Below are positions 56,932 through 64,000 of a DNA stretch of 64,000 nt, piece by piece. Below the pieces are notes generated by a model. That model did no database searches. It had not been told where the DNA came from and saw nothing but the letters and a program-made list of their open reading frames with translations. Numbering within the stretch: the first letter of the stretch is position 1; each line of letters begins with the position of its first letter. Origin of the DNA: Pseudarthrobacter sp. NIBRBAC000502772 (lineage in GTDB: Bacteria > Actinomycetota > Actinomycetes > Actinomycetales > Micrococcaceae); NCBI RefSeq assembly GCF_006517235.1, contig NZ_CP041188.1, forward strand, positions 3,472,001 to 3,536,000, in the 5' to 3' direction. The translations under genes were made by a program, and so were the position numbers.

Positions 56932-58341
56932 CTAAGGCGGCGTGGTGCACAAGGCCCCAGTTGTTTCCGGCGCTGGCAACGTCGGTGGTTCCCAGTCGGG
57001 GTGTTCGCTGGCGTAGTGCCGTCCGGTGGGTGATATCCAGCCGGGTGGTTCGTTCTTGGTGGCGGTGGTGGGTTTCCACCCGGTGATGTGTCTGAGCCTG
57101 TGGTGCTTGCGGCACGGCTGGCCGAGATTGTGGATCCCGGTGGCGCCGCCGTGGGCCCAGGCGAGGAGGTGGTCGGCCTCGTTGTCGAGGGAGTGGTTGC
57201 TGCAGCCGGGGAACGGGCACTTCCCGTCGCGAAGTCTGAGCCATTGGCGTTGGGCTTTCGTGAGCCGGTAGCTGGTCCGCCCGATCTCGAGCGGTGCGCC
57301 GTCGCGGGGGTCGATGAGGACGCGGTGGAAGGATTCGGCGCCGTCGGCGATCAGGTGGCGGGCCATGGACGGCGGGATCGGGCCGTATCCGTCGAGCATG
57401 GCGGGTTCGTCGGTCTGGCCCAGCAGCGCCATGACCGGGACCGTGATCAACACCTGCGCCCGCGGTGACGGAACACCAGCAGCCACGCTGCCGCCGTCCA
57501 TATCTGTCTGGTCACCGGTTCCGCCGAGGAGCCAGGTGGCGGCGGTGTCGGCGCGGAGCTGGCTGAGGTTCCGGTCCTCATGAGGCCCTTGGAGGGCACG
57601 GGCTGCGGTGGTGGTGCGGTTCCAGATCCCGGCCGCCTGGTCGGCGGGGAGGTAGGCGGAGAGCCAGGCCATGCCGTCCCGGTCCGGGGCGTATTCCAGG
57701 CGCCGGTCGGCTGCGCTCTTGATGTGGCGTTTTTCGATGCTGACCGGGTGGTGGCGTTCCCGCCAGGTCCGGGCCTTGTGCCGGAACCTGCCGGGGATGA
57801 GCTCACCGGCGAAGCCGCGTGCCGGATTCACCACATGAGGGTCCAGGAAATGCGCCTCCAACGCCTGCGCCCCGGCGGGGTCAAGGTTGGTGGTTTCGTC
57901 GACCATGATCCGGGCGTGCTGCCACGAGATCGTCCCGGCCTGCAGCGCGGAGAATGTCAGTGGCAGGGCAGTGGTCAGGGAGTGCGCCTCGGCAAGGAGG
58001 GCGCCGGCGGCCCGTTCGCTGACCGTCAGCACACACGCGACCTCCGCGACCACGGCCATCTCCTGCCCGGTATTGTCCTCGGGCGACGCTGCAGGGCCCG
58101 CCAAAGCCTCGGCAGCGGCGGAGTAACCGGCGGCCAGCCAGGCCTTCAGGGCGGCACTTTTCGCGTCCAGCCGTGAGATCTCGGCCAGCCCGTCCAGGAA
58201 ACCATCCGCCCGCCGACGCATAGGATCAGCGTCCCCGGAACAGCCGGAATCGGTCCCGTCCCGGAGCACAGAAGCAAGCTCAGCGAAGGACACCGAAAGG
58301 GCCTCCGCCGTCGCCACAGCCGCTCTGCTATCCATACCCAA
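56932..58341 (-). CDS. DUF222 / HNH endonuclease protein (13E12 repeat family type)
   Basis: This 469-residue protein joins an N-terminal DUF222 domain (to about 310) to a C-terminal HNH nuclease: CPFPGC for zinc, then ADHLLAWAHGG and NLGQPCRKHHRLRH with the H-N-H residues. Such genes are multicopy in actinobacteria and in M. tuberculosis lie within REP13E12 elements. ATG 58341 or 58335 could be used. Related 32-bp repeats lie on both sides in opposite orientation, suggesting it is the core of an element of about 1.9 kb. Confidence 0.9.
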   Translation of the reverse strand: MGMDSRAAVATAEALSVSFAELASVLRDGTDSGCSGDADPMRRRADGFLDGLAEISRLDAKSAALKAWLAAGYSAAAEALAGPAASPEDNTGQEMAVVAEVACVLTVSERAAGALLAEAHSLTTALPLTFSALQAGTISWQHARIMVDETTNLDPAGAQALEAHFLDPHVVNPARGFAGELIPGRFRHKARTWRERHHPVSIEKRHIKSAADRRLEYAPDRDGMAWLSAYLPADQAAGIWNRTTTAARALQGPHEDRNLSQLRADTAATWLLGGTGDQTDMDGGSVAAGVPSPRAQVLITVPVMALLGQTDEPAMLDGYGPIPPSMARHLIADGAESFHRVLIDPRDGAPLEIGRTSYRLTKAQRQWLRLRDGKCPFPGCSNHSLDNEADHLLAWAHGGATGIHNLGQPCRKHHRLRHITGWKPTTATKNEPPGWISPTGRHYASEHPDWEPPTLPAPETTGALCTTPP

Positions 58342-58424
58342 ATCATCCTGCGAGGGACTGACAATAACGGCGAGGCTGAACGGCTATGTGCATAACTCCG
58401 CGAAACAACGATCCGTGCCTCCAG

Positions 58425-58488
58425 CCGCCGCGGCAGTTCAGGGCCACAGCTGTCCTTTCGGCCCATGAAACGGGGCCTCAACTGTCCG
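58425..58488 (-). repeat. Inverted 32-bp units (array A'), upstream of HNH gene
   Basis: Read on minus, units start at 58488 (CGGACAGTTGAGGCCC) and 58456 (AGGACAGCTGTGGCCC), exactly 32 bases apart. The 23 bases ending the element (58470-58492 on minus) match 56611-56633 at 20 of 23 positions. Confidence 0.8.
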
Positions 58489-58528
58489 TTCGCCCTGGGT
58501 TGAGTGAGCCTTCATCAGATTGTCAGCA

Positions 58529-58563
58529 CCCCCTCGTAGGCTGATTCAACGTACTCGAGGGGG
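58529..58563. repeat. Inverted repeat over the M4 protease ribosome site
   Basis: CCCCCTCG (58529-58536) and CGAGGGGG (58556-58563) are separated by 19 bases. The right arm is the Shine-Dalgarno sequence of the protease gene, and a -10-like TAGGCT lies directly after the left arm. Confidence 0.6.
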
Positions 58564-58569
58564 TAGGCC

Positions 58570-59628
58570 ATGCACGTTCCAGCTACATTCTGTTCCATCA
58601 TTCCGCCTTACATACTGCGGCGGTTGGCTCGCCTGGACGAGCCTCGGTTTTCTGCCGCCGCGCGGGCTGCCAAGGAAGCGCTAAGCCACGTCCGGTCAGT
58701 CCAGTCAGCCCGTACCCAGCCGGCTCCGGCCGCTCCCCCGGCACTGCGCGACGTCCGTCCCGGCCCACCCAACAGGAGCATCTACGATGCCGGCGGATCC
58801 GAGATCCTACCCGGAAAGCTCGTACGTAAGGAAAGCGAACCGGCTTCCGGCGATCAGTCCGCTGATGAGGCGTACGACGGCCTTGGGCACACGCATCGCC
58901 TGTTTGCCGACATCTTCGGCCGTAACTCCATCGACGGCGAAGGACTGCCGCTCGATGCCACGGTGCACTTTGGCAAGCTCTACGACAATGCTTTCTGGGA
59001 CGGCCGCCAGATGGTCTTCGGTGACGGCGACGGCGAAGTCTTCGAACGATTTACGCGGTCGCTGAGCGTCATCGGGCACGAACTCACTCACGGCGTCACG
59101 CAGCACTCGGCGGGGTTGGCTTACCGCAACCAGGCCGGTGCCATCAACGAATCCATGTCCGACGTTTTCGGCGCGCTCGTGGAGCAGTACCTGAACAGCC
59201 AGTCCGTGACCGACGCCAGCTGGCTGATCGGCGAAGGACTCTTCACGCCCCAGGTTGAGGGATCGGCTCTCCGATCCCTCAAGGCCCCGGGCACAGCGTA
59301 CGACGACGACGTGCTGGGTAAGGACCCCCAGCCCGATTCGATGGACTCGTACGTGCGAACCAGCGCGGACAACGGCGGCGTCCACATCAACTCCGGGATC
59401 CCCAACAGGGCCTTCTACCTCACGGCGGAGACCCTGGGCGGCAACGCCTGGGAGGCGCCGGGACGGATCTGGTACGACGCACTGACGGGCGGCTCGCTGC
59501 CTGCCACCGCCACCTTCCGCGTCTTCGCGAGGGCGACGGCGGCATCCGCCGTCGACCTGTTCGGCACCGATTCGCCGGAGCATGACGCCGTGCGGCAGGC
59601 GTGGGAAACTGTGAAGGTCAAGCTTTAG
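58570..59628 (+). CDS. M4 family metallopeptidase, protealysin-like
   Basis: This 352-residue zinc protease has HELTH near residue 164 and the third ligand in NESMSDVFG, plus the M4 catalytic His in NGGVHINSGIPN. Like protealysin it has no Sec signal and a short propeptide of about 60 residues beginning CSIIPPYILRRL, so it may act inside the cell or be released by an unusual route. The ribosome site is GAGGGGG, six bases before ATG. It is paired with an inhibitor gene. Confidence 0.92.
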   Translation: MHVPATFCSIIPPYILRRLARLDEPRFSAAARAAKEALSHVRSVQSARTQPAPAAPPALRDVRPGPPNRSIYDAGGSEILPGKLVRKESEPASGDQSADEAYDGLGHTHRLFADIFGRNSIDGEGLPLDATVHFGKLYDNAFWDGRQMVFGDGDGEVFERFTRSLSVIGHELTHGVTQHSAGLAYRNQAGAINESMSDVFGALVEQYLNSQSVTDASWLIGEGLFTPQVEGSALRSLKAPGTAYDDDVLGKDPQPDSMDSYVRTSADNGGVHINSGIPNRAFYLTAETLGGNAWEAPGRIWYDALTGGSLPATATFRVFARATAASAVDLFGTDSPEHDAVRQAWETVKVKL

Positions 59629-59688
59629 TTGAACGCCTGCCCGCCGCCAGCCGGCGGCCAGGCTGCAGGAAAGCCCAGGACCCAGGCC

Positions 59689-60012
59689 ATGAAGATCAGT
59701 GTGGAGCGGAGCGGCGGCATCGCAGCCCTGACCCGCGTATGGACAGTGCACGCCCAGACCGCGAGCGCCAAAAGCCAGTGGCAACCCATTGTGGAAGCAT
59801 GCCCTTGGGACACGGTGCCCAAGACCGTCCGGGCCGCAGCCGCGGAGGTGCAGGACAACCAGCCGGACCGATTTATCTATTCAATCCGGGCGGGCCAGCG
59901 GCGGGCAGCGCTGCCGGAGCAGGCTGTCACAGGACCATGGCGTGTGCTGGTCGACACCACCCGGGCGGCAGCCGAGGACAGCCCCGACCGGCGGGGTCCT
60001 GTGCAGGCTTAG
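59689..60012 (+). CDS. Emfourin-like protealysin inhibitor
   Basis: This protein of about 107 residues begins MKISVERSGGIAAL and contains PDRFIYSIRAGQRRAALPE ahead of a final LVDTTRAA helix, the pattern of emfourin, an inhibitor encoded with protealysin-like M4 proteases. A TTG at 59629, directly after the protease stop, would add 20 unlike residues; the ATG matches the family N-terminus. The pairing suggests the protease is kept inactive in the producer cell. Confidence 0.82.
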   Translation: MKISVERSGGIAALTRVWTVHAQTASAKSQWQPIVEACPWDTVPKTVRAAAAEVQDNQPDRFIYSIRAGQRRAALPEQAVTGPWRVLVDTTRAAAEDSPDRRGPVQA

Positions 60013-60024
60013 CTGCGTCTCCAG

Positions 60025-60993
60025 TCAGCCTGCTGTTACCAGTTGCCCCCGGAACGCCCGTCGGTAGGACTGCGGACTGGTGTCCAGCACCTTGGCAAAG
60101 TGATGCCGGAGCAGGACGGGGTGGCCAAAGCCGGATTCCCGGGCAACCTCGTCGATGTTCAGGTCAGTGGATTCCAACAGCTCCTGCGCCCGGAGGACCC
60201 GCTGCGAGTTCAGCCAGGCAGCCGGTGTGGCCCCGGTTTCGGACCGGAAGCGGCGGGCGAAGGTCCTGGCTGACATGTGGACGCGGGACGCCAACTCAAC
60301 GACGGTGTGCTCCTGCTCCAGGTTCTGCACCATCCAGCGCAACAACTCTTCCATCGGCGCCGATCCACAGGCTGGCACGGGCCGGTCGATGAACTGAGCC
60401 TGGCCACCGTCACGGTGCGGCGGCACCACCATGTCCCGCGCAATGGCGGCAGCCACGTTGGCGCCCAACTCAACGCGCACCAGATGAAGGCAGGCATCAA
60501 TTCCTGCCGCTGTTCCGGCGCTGGTGATCAGGTTGCCGTCCTGCACATAGAGCACGTTTTCATCGACCTGCACTTCCGGGTACCGGTTTGCGAGTTCATG
60601 GGAATAGTGCCAGTGCGTGGTGCAACGCCGCCCGTTCAGCAGACCGGCGCGGGCCAGGGCAAAGGCTCCGGAACAGATGGACATCACCCAGGCTCCACGG
60701 GCGTGCGCGGCGCGCAATGCCTCCAGCACGGATTCCGGAACGTCGTCGTCGCGTCCGAAGGGGGACATGATCACGAGGTCCGCGTCCGCCGTTGCCTCCA
60801 ATCCCAGCGAAACATTCAAGGAGAGTCCCGATTTCATCCGGACGTTACCGGGTTCGGGTGTGCAGACCCGGAAGTCGAACGCCGGAACGTTGCTGCCGCG
60901 TCCTGATCTGTCGATGCCAAAAACCTCGCAGGCGGTGGCGAACTCGAACACAGAGAAGTTGGGAACTACGATGACTGCCACTGATTTGAGCAT
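60025..60993 (-). CDS. GlxA-family transcriptional regulator (DJ-1/PfpI + AraC)
   Basis: This 322-residue regulator joins a DJ-1/PfpI-like domain (1-180, with SICSGAFALARAGLL nucleophile-elbow region) to an AraC-type double helix-turn-helix (about 220-318, SARTFARRFRSETG and VARESGFGHPVLLRHHF). Its ligand and targets are unknown. ATG 60993 follows CATAAT by six bases, so the longer open frame is rejected. It is divergent from the 55-residue membrane gene. Confidence 0.92.
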   Translation of the reverse strand: MLKSVAVIVVPNFSVFEFATACEVFGIDRSGRGSNVPAFDFRVCTPEPGNVRMKSGLSLNVSLGLEATADADLVIMSPFGRDDDVPESVLEALRAAHARGAWVMSICSGAFALARAGLLNGRRCTTHWHYSHELANRYPEVQVDENVLYVQDGNLITSAGTAAGIDACLHLVRVELGANVAAAIARDMVVPPHRDGGQAQFIDRPVPACGSAPMEELLRWMVQNLEQEHTVVELASRVHMSARTFARRFRSETGATPAAWLNSQRVLRAQELLESTDLNIDEVARESGFGHPVLLRHHFAKVLDTSPQSYRRAFRGQLVTAG

Positions 60994-60999
60994 GCTTCT

Positions 61000-61005
61000 A
61001 TTATG
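61000..61005 (-). promoter_or_regulatory. -10-like CATAAT, leaderless geometry (GlxA-family gene)
   Basis: CATAAT differs from the consensus by one base and ends six bases before ATG 60993. Confidence 0.5.
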
Positions 61006-61074
61006 GCAGAAATTCGATCTTTTTGGGCATTTCTGCCACTGTTTCTTCACCGTCCACGGGAGCAGCATTGAGTC

Positions 61075-61242
61075 ATGGAAATCTTCGGAATCGCCCTAGT
61101 GGTCCTGCTCCTCGTTGTTCTCGCCGCCACCATCTCAGCGCTCCTGCGTGATGGCCGCGGCCACACCCCGCCCATCACCTCAGACCAGCCTTGGTCCGCC
61201 CTGGACCTGCCCAGCGTTAACTACACCCTGCGCATTTTCTAA
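61075..61242 (+). CDS. 55-residue single-span membrane protein
   Basis: ATG 61075 opens MEIFGIALVVLLLVVLAA, one membrane helix (residues 4-24), then a polar tail ending YTLRIF before TAA. A GGAG lies 12 bases upstream. Its terminator follows 50 bases later. No family was recognised; small membrane proteins of this type often act as regulators of larger complexes. Confidence 0.6.
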   Translation: MEIFGIALVVLLLVVLAATISALLRDGRGHTPPITSDQPWSALDLPSVNYTLRIF

Positions 61243-61292
61243 CCAGAAGGCATGCCTCAACCCGTCATTGTTAACCCATCCGTACTAACACC

Positions 61293-61324
61293 AAGGGACC
61301 CGGCTCATGTGAGCCGGGTCCCTT
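61293..61324. terminator. Intrinsic terminator
   Basis: A 15-bp stem (AAGGGACCCGGCTCA and complement) with a minimal loop is followed by CCTCC, not a T-run; the A-rich left side would give a U-tract for the minus direction only in part. It separates the small membrane gene from hrpA. Confidence 0.65.
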
Positions 61325-61432
61325 CCTCCTGTTCTGATTGAGTGGCGTCCGGGAAGGCGGGAAGGCGGGATCAACGGCCGGGCCGACGGCGGGATTGACG
61401 GCGGCAAGCGCGGGAAACAGGCGCCGCCCCAG

Positions 61433-61438
61433 TAGACT
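61433..61438 (+). promoter_or_regulatory. -10-like TAGACT (hrpA)
   Basis: TAGACT ends ten bases before the hrpA ATG at 61449, giving a predicted leader of only a few bases. Confidence 0.4.
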
Positions 61439-61448
61439 GGCTGCAGCC

Positions 61449-64000
61449 ATGACATTTCATATCTCCTACCCTGCTGAGCTGCCCGTTTCCGAGCGCCGCG
61501 AGGACCTGAAGGCTGCCATTGCAGCGAACCAGGTGACCATCATCGCCGGCGAGACCGGCTCCGGCAAGACCACCCAGATTCCCAAAATGTGCCTCGAGCT
61601 GGGCCTGGGCGACAACGGCCTGATCGGGCACACCCAGCCGCGGCGGCTCGCAGCCCGCACCGTCGCTGAGCGCATCGCCGAGGAACTCGGTGTGGAGATC
61701 GGCCAGGAAGTCGGCTTCCAGGTGCGGTTCACGGGCGAAGTCAGCCGCGCCACCAAGGTCAAGCTCATGACCGACGGCATCTTGCTCGCAGAGATCCAGC
61801 GGGACAAGCTGCTGCGCAAATACAACGCCATCATCATTGACGAAGCGCACGAGCGCAGCCTCAATATCGACTTCATCCTGGGCTACCTCAAGCGCATCCT
61901 GCCGCAGCGGCCGGACCTGAAAATCATCATCACCTCGGCTACGATCGATCCGGAGCGGTTCGCGAAACACTTCGGGTCCGACGACGAGCCCTCCCCCATC
62001 ATCGAGGTGTCCGGGCGCACGTTCCCGGTGGAGATCCGGTACAGGCCGCTGTCCCAGCCGGCCGGCGGACCCGCCGATGGCGAAGATGCAGACGCCTCAG
62101 ATGACGAACTCGAAGAGGACCGCGATCCGCTCGACGCCGTCTGCGACGCCGTTGACGAACTCGCCACCGAGGCCCCCGGCGACATCCTGGTCTTTTTCTC
62201 CGGCGAGCGCGAAATCCGCGACGCAGCAGAGGCACTCAACGCCAGGATCCAGTCCAACCGGCGCCTTGCCGGCACCGAGGTGCTCCCGCTGTTCGCCCGC
62301 CTGAGCCTGCAGGAACAGCACAAGGTGTTCCACCCCGGCAAAAACCGCCGGATTGTGCTGGCCACCAACGTGGCCGAGACGTCCCTGACGGTCCCGGGCA
62401 TCAAGTACGTCATCGACACCGGCACGGCCCGCATCTCCCGCTACTCGCACCGCACCAAAGTCCAGCGGCTGCCCATCGAGCGCGTGTCGCAGGCTTCGGC
62501 GAACCAGCGCTCCGGCCGGTGCGGCCGTGTGTCGGACGGAATCGCCATCCGGCTCTATTCGGAAGAGGACTTCGGGTCCCGGCCGCTGTTCACGGATCCG
62601 GAAATCCTGCGCACCAACCTGGCGGCAGTCATCCTGCAGATGACCGCCATGGGCGTTGCCCGTGGGCCCAAGGACGTGGAGAACTTCCCGTTCGTCGAGC
62701 CGCCTGACTCGCGGGCAATCAACGACGGCGTTACGCTCCTGCGCGAGCTCGGCGCCCTGAATGCCGTGAGACCGCAAAACGCACCAGCGGACGCCAAGAG
62801 CGGCGGACTCACCGCCGTCGGACAGCAGCTTGCCCAGCTGCCGGTGGATCCCCGCCTCGGCAGGATGATCGTGGAGGCCGGCAAGCGCGGCTGCGTCCGC
62901 GAGGTAATGATCCTCGCCGCGGCGCTGACCATCCAGGACCCGCGTGAGCGTCCCACGGACAAGCAGCAGCTCGCTGCCGAGAAGCATGCCCGCTTCCGTG
63001 ACGAAAACTCTGACTTCACCGGCTTCCTGAACCTGTGGAACTACCTGCAGGAGAAACAGGAGGAACTCTCGTCCACCCAGTTCCGCCGCCTGTGCCGGAC
63101 CGAGTTCATCAACTACCTTCGCGTCAGGGAATGGCAGGATCTCTTCGCCCAGCTCCGCCAGATGGCCCGCCCGCTCGGGATCAGCCTGGACAACAAGCGC
63201 CTTGCCGATCCTGTGGGCAACCACGAGGGCATCCACATGAGCCTGCTGTCGGGCCTCCTCAGCCACATCGGCATCCTGGACGAGCGCAAGCGCGAATACG
63301 CAGGTGCCCGCGGCAGCCGGTTCGCCATCTTCCCCGGTTCGTCGCTCTTCAAGAAGTCCCCCACGTTTGTGATGGCTGCCGAACTCGTGGAGACGAGCCG
63401 CCTCTGGGCCAGGGTCGCAGCCAAGTTCGATCCCGTCTGGGCGGAGCAGGTGGCACCGGACCTCGTTAAGCGCAGCTACAGCGAGCCGCACTGGTCCACC
63501 AAAATGGGCGCGGTCATGGCCTACGAGAAGGTCACCCTGTACGGCGTGCCCATCATCCCGCAGCGCCGGGTCAACTACAGCCGAGTGGATCCTGTGCTGG
63601 CCCGCGAGCTGTTCATCCGGCACGCCCTGGTGGAAGGCGATTGGAAAACGCACCACAAGTTCTTCCACCGCAACCGCGCCCTGCTTCTGGAGGTCGAGGA
63701 GCTCGAAGCCAGGATGCGCCGCCGCGACCTGCTGGTGGACGACGAAACGCTGTTTGAGTTCTACGACGCCAGGATCGGCCCCGACGTTGTATCCGAACGG
63801 CACTTCGACAAATGGTGGAAGGAGGCCCGGCAGCAGAATCCGGACCTCCTCGACTACGACAAGTCATTGCTGCTCAACAACGACGCCGATGACCTGGACG
63901 AGGCCGCTTATCCGAAGACGCTGTTGCACAAGGGCTTCGAGCTGCCACTCAGCTACGAGTTCCACCCTGTGGCGCCCGGGTCACCGCCCAACCCGTCCGA
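61449..64000 (+). CDS. hrpA: ATP-dependent RNA helicase HrpA (5' part)
   Basis: The frame is open from ATG 61449 to the window edge (850 codons; family members reach about 1300). It is a DEAH/RHA helicase: GETGSGKTTQ Walker A, DEAHERS Walker B, TSATID motif III, ATNVAETSL and QRSGRCGRV motif VI. Between the RecA domains there is an acidic insert (ADGEDADASDDELEED). It acts on RNA, reported to be linked to mRNA processing or ribosome rescue. The C-terminal DUF3418 part is outside the window. Confidence 0.93.
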   Translation, partial: MTFHISYPAELPVSERREDLKAAIAANQVTIIAGETGSGKTTQIPKMCLELGLGDNGLIGHTQPRRLAARTVAERIAEELGVEIGQEVGFQVRFTGEVSRATKVKLMTDGILLAEIQRDKLLRKYNAIIIDEAHERSLNIDFILGYLKRILPQRPDLKIIITSATIDPERFAKHFGSDDEPSPIIEVSGRTFPVEIRYRPLSQPAGGPADGEDADASDDELEEDRDPLDAVCDAVDELATEAPGDILVFFSGEREIRDAAEALNARIQSNRRLAGTEVLPLFARLSLQEQHKVFHPGKNRRIVLATNVAETSLTVPGIKYVIDTGTARISRYSHRTKVQRLPIERVSQASANQRSGRCGRVSDGIAIRLYSEEDFGSRPLFTDPEILRTNLAAVILQMTAMGVARGPKDVENFPFVEPPDSRAINDGVTLLRELGALNAVRPQNAPADAKSGGLTAVGQQLAQLPVDPRLGRMIVEAGKRGCVREVMILAAALTIQDPRERPTDKQQLAAEKHARFRDENSDFTGFLNLWNYLQEKQEELSSTQFRRLCRTEFINYLRVREWQDLFAQLRQMARPLGISLDNKRLADPVGNHEGIHMSLLSGLLSHIGILDERKREYAGARGSRFAIFPGSSLFKKSPTFVMAAELVETSRLWARVAAKFDPVWAEQVAPDLVKRSYSEPHWSTKMGAVMAYEKVTLYGVPIIPQRRVNYSRVDPVLARELFIRHALVEGDWKTHHKFFHRNRALLLEVEELEARMRRRDLLVDDETLFEFYDARIGPDVVSERHFDKWWKEARQQNPDLLDYDKSLLLNNDADDLDEAAYPKTLLHKGFELPLSYEFHPVAPGSPPNPS

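Noticed and set aside
59629..59688. TTG start adding 20 residues to the emfourin-like protein
   Set aside because: The family N-terminus begins at MKISVERSGG, encoded from 59689.

Overview
This 64 kb window is high-GC chromosomal DNA that fits an actinobacterium of the family Micrococcaceae, most likely Arthrobacter or Pseudarthrobacter. The evidence is gene order and content: argS-lysA-hom-thrC-thrB-rho-prfA-prmC followed by a wecA-like gene and the atp operon, NucS instead of MutS/MutL, a Rho with a long Arg/Asp-rich insert, the pncB/clpS/DUF2017/murI block, a DUF222-HNH gene, and a very high share of GTG starts. Genus-level assignment is inference. No rRNA is present; there is one tRNA-Arg(CCG).

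Layout. 1-9.2 kb: aquaporin, ADP-ribosylglycohydrolase, DUF4395 membrane protein, DEDDh exonuclease with BRCT, DedA protein, a VOC/glyoxalase-like protein, then the minus-strand run murI - MBL hydrolase - rph - rdgB. 9.3-14.4 kb: clpS-DUF2017 divergent from pncB-pncA (NAD salvage), then a DUF3039-helicase pair. 14.5-25.2 kb: nagB, an ABC exporter pair, an old-yellow-enzyme homologue coupled to a thioredoxin/TPR co-chaperone lacking CXXC, a large membrane-anchored protein of unknown role, an AI-2E-type permease, an alpha/beta hydrolase and nucS. 25.2-25.9 kb: a cold-shock gene with a long leader that may encode a 42-residue upstream peptide, closed by a near-ideal intrinsic terminator.

25.9-38.2 kb is one minus-strand block: two small membrane proteins, atpB-E-F-H-A-G-D-C, then DUF2550, a membrane-anchored esterase and a lysyl-phosphatidylglycerol synthase-like protein. 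38.2-42.1 kb carries wall-polymer functions (WecA-like, GT2, WecB/TagA-like) and the Sua5-type tRNA threonylcarbamoylation enzyme. 42.1-53.3 kb runs prmC, prfA, rho, thrB, thrC, hom, lysA, argS (all minus, many overlapping by 1-8 bases). 53.5-56.4 kb is a plus-strand flavin operon: FMN-binding lipoprotein, ApbE flavin transferase, and an RnfD/NqrB-like membrane domain fused to an FNR-like reductase.

56.4-58.6 kb is the accessory part: tRNA-Arg, a terminator, a 32-bp repeat array, a 29-bp tandem array and a DUF222-HNH gene whose other side carries two more 32-bp units in inverted orientation. This looks like a discrete repeat-bounded element next to a tRNA gene. 58.6-64 kb: M4 protealysin-like protease with an emfourin-type inhibitor gene, a GlxA-family regulator, a 55-residue membrane protein and the first 850 codons of HrpA.

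A recurring regulatory theme is a TAnnnT hexamer ending exactly 6-7 bases before the start codon, seen at about fifteen genes. This is the geometry of leaderless transcription, and it was used here to choose several starts.
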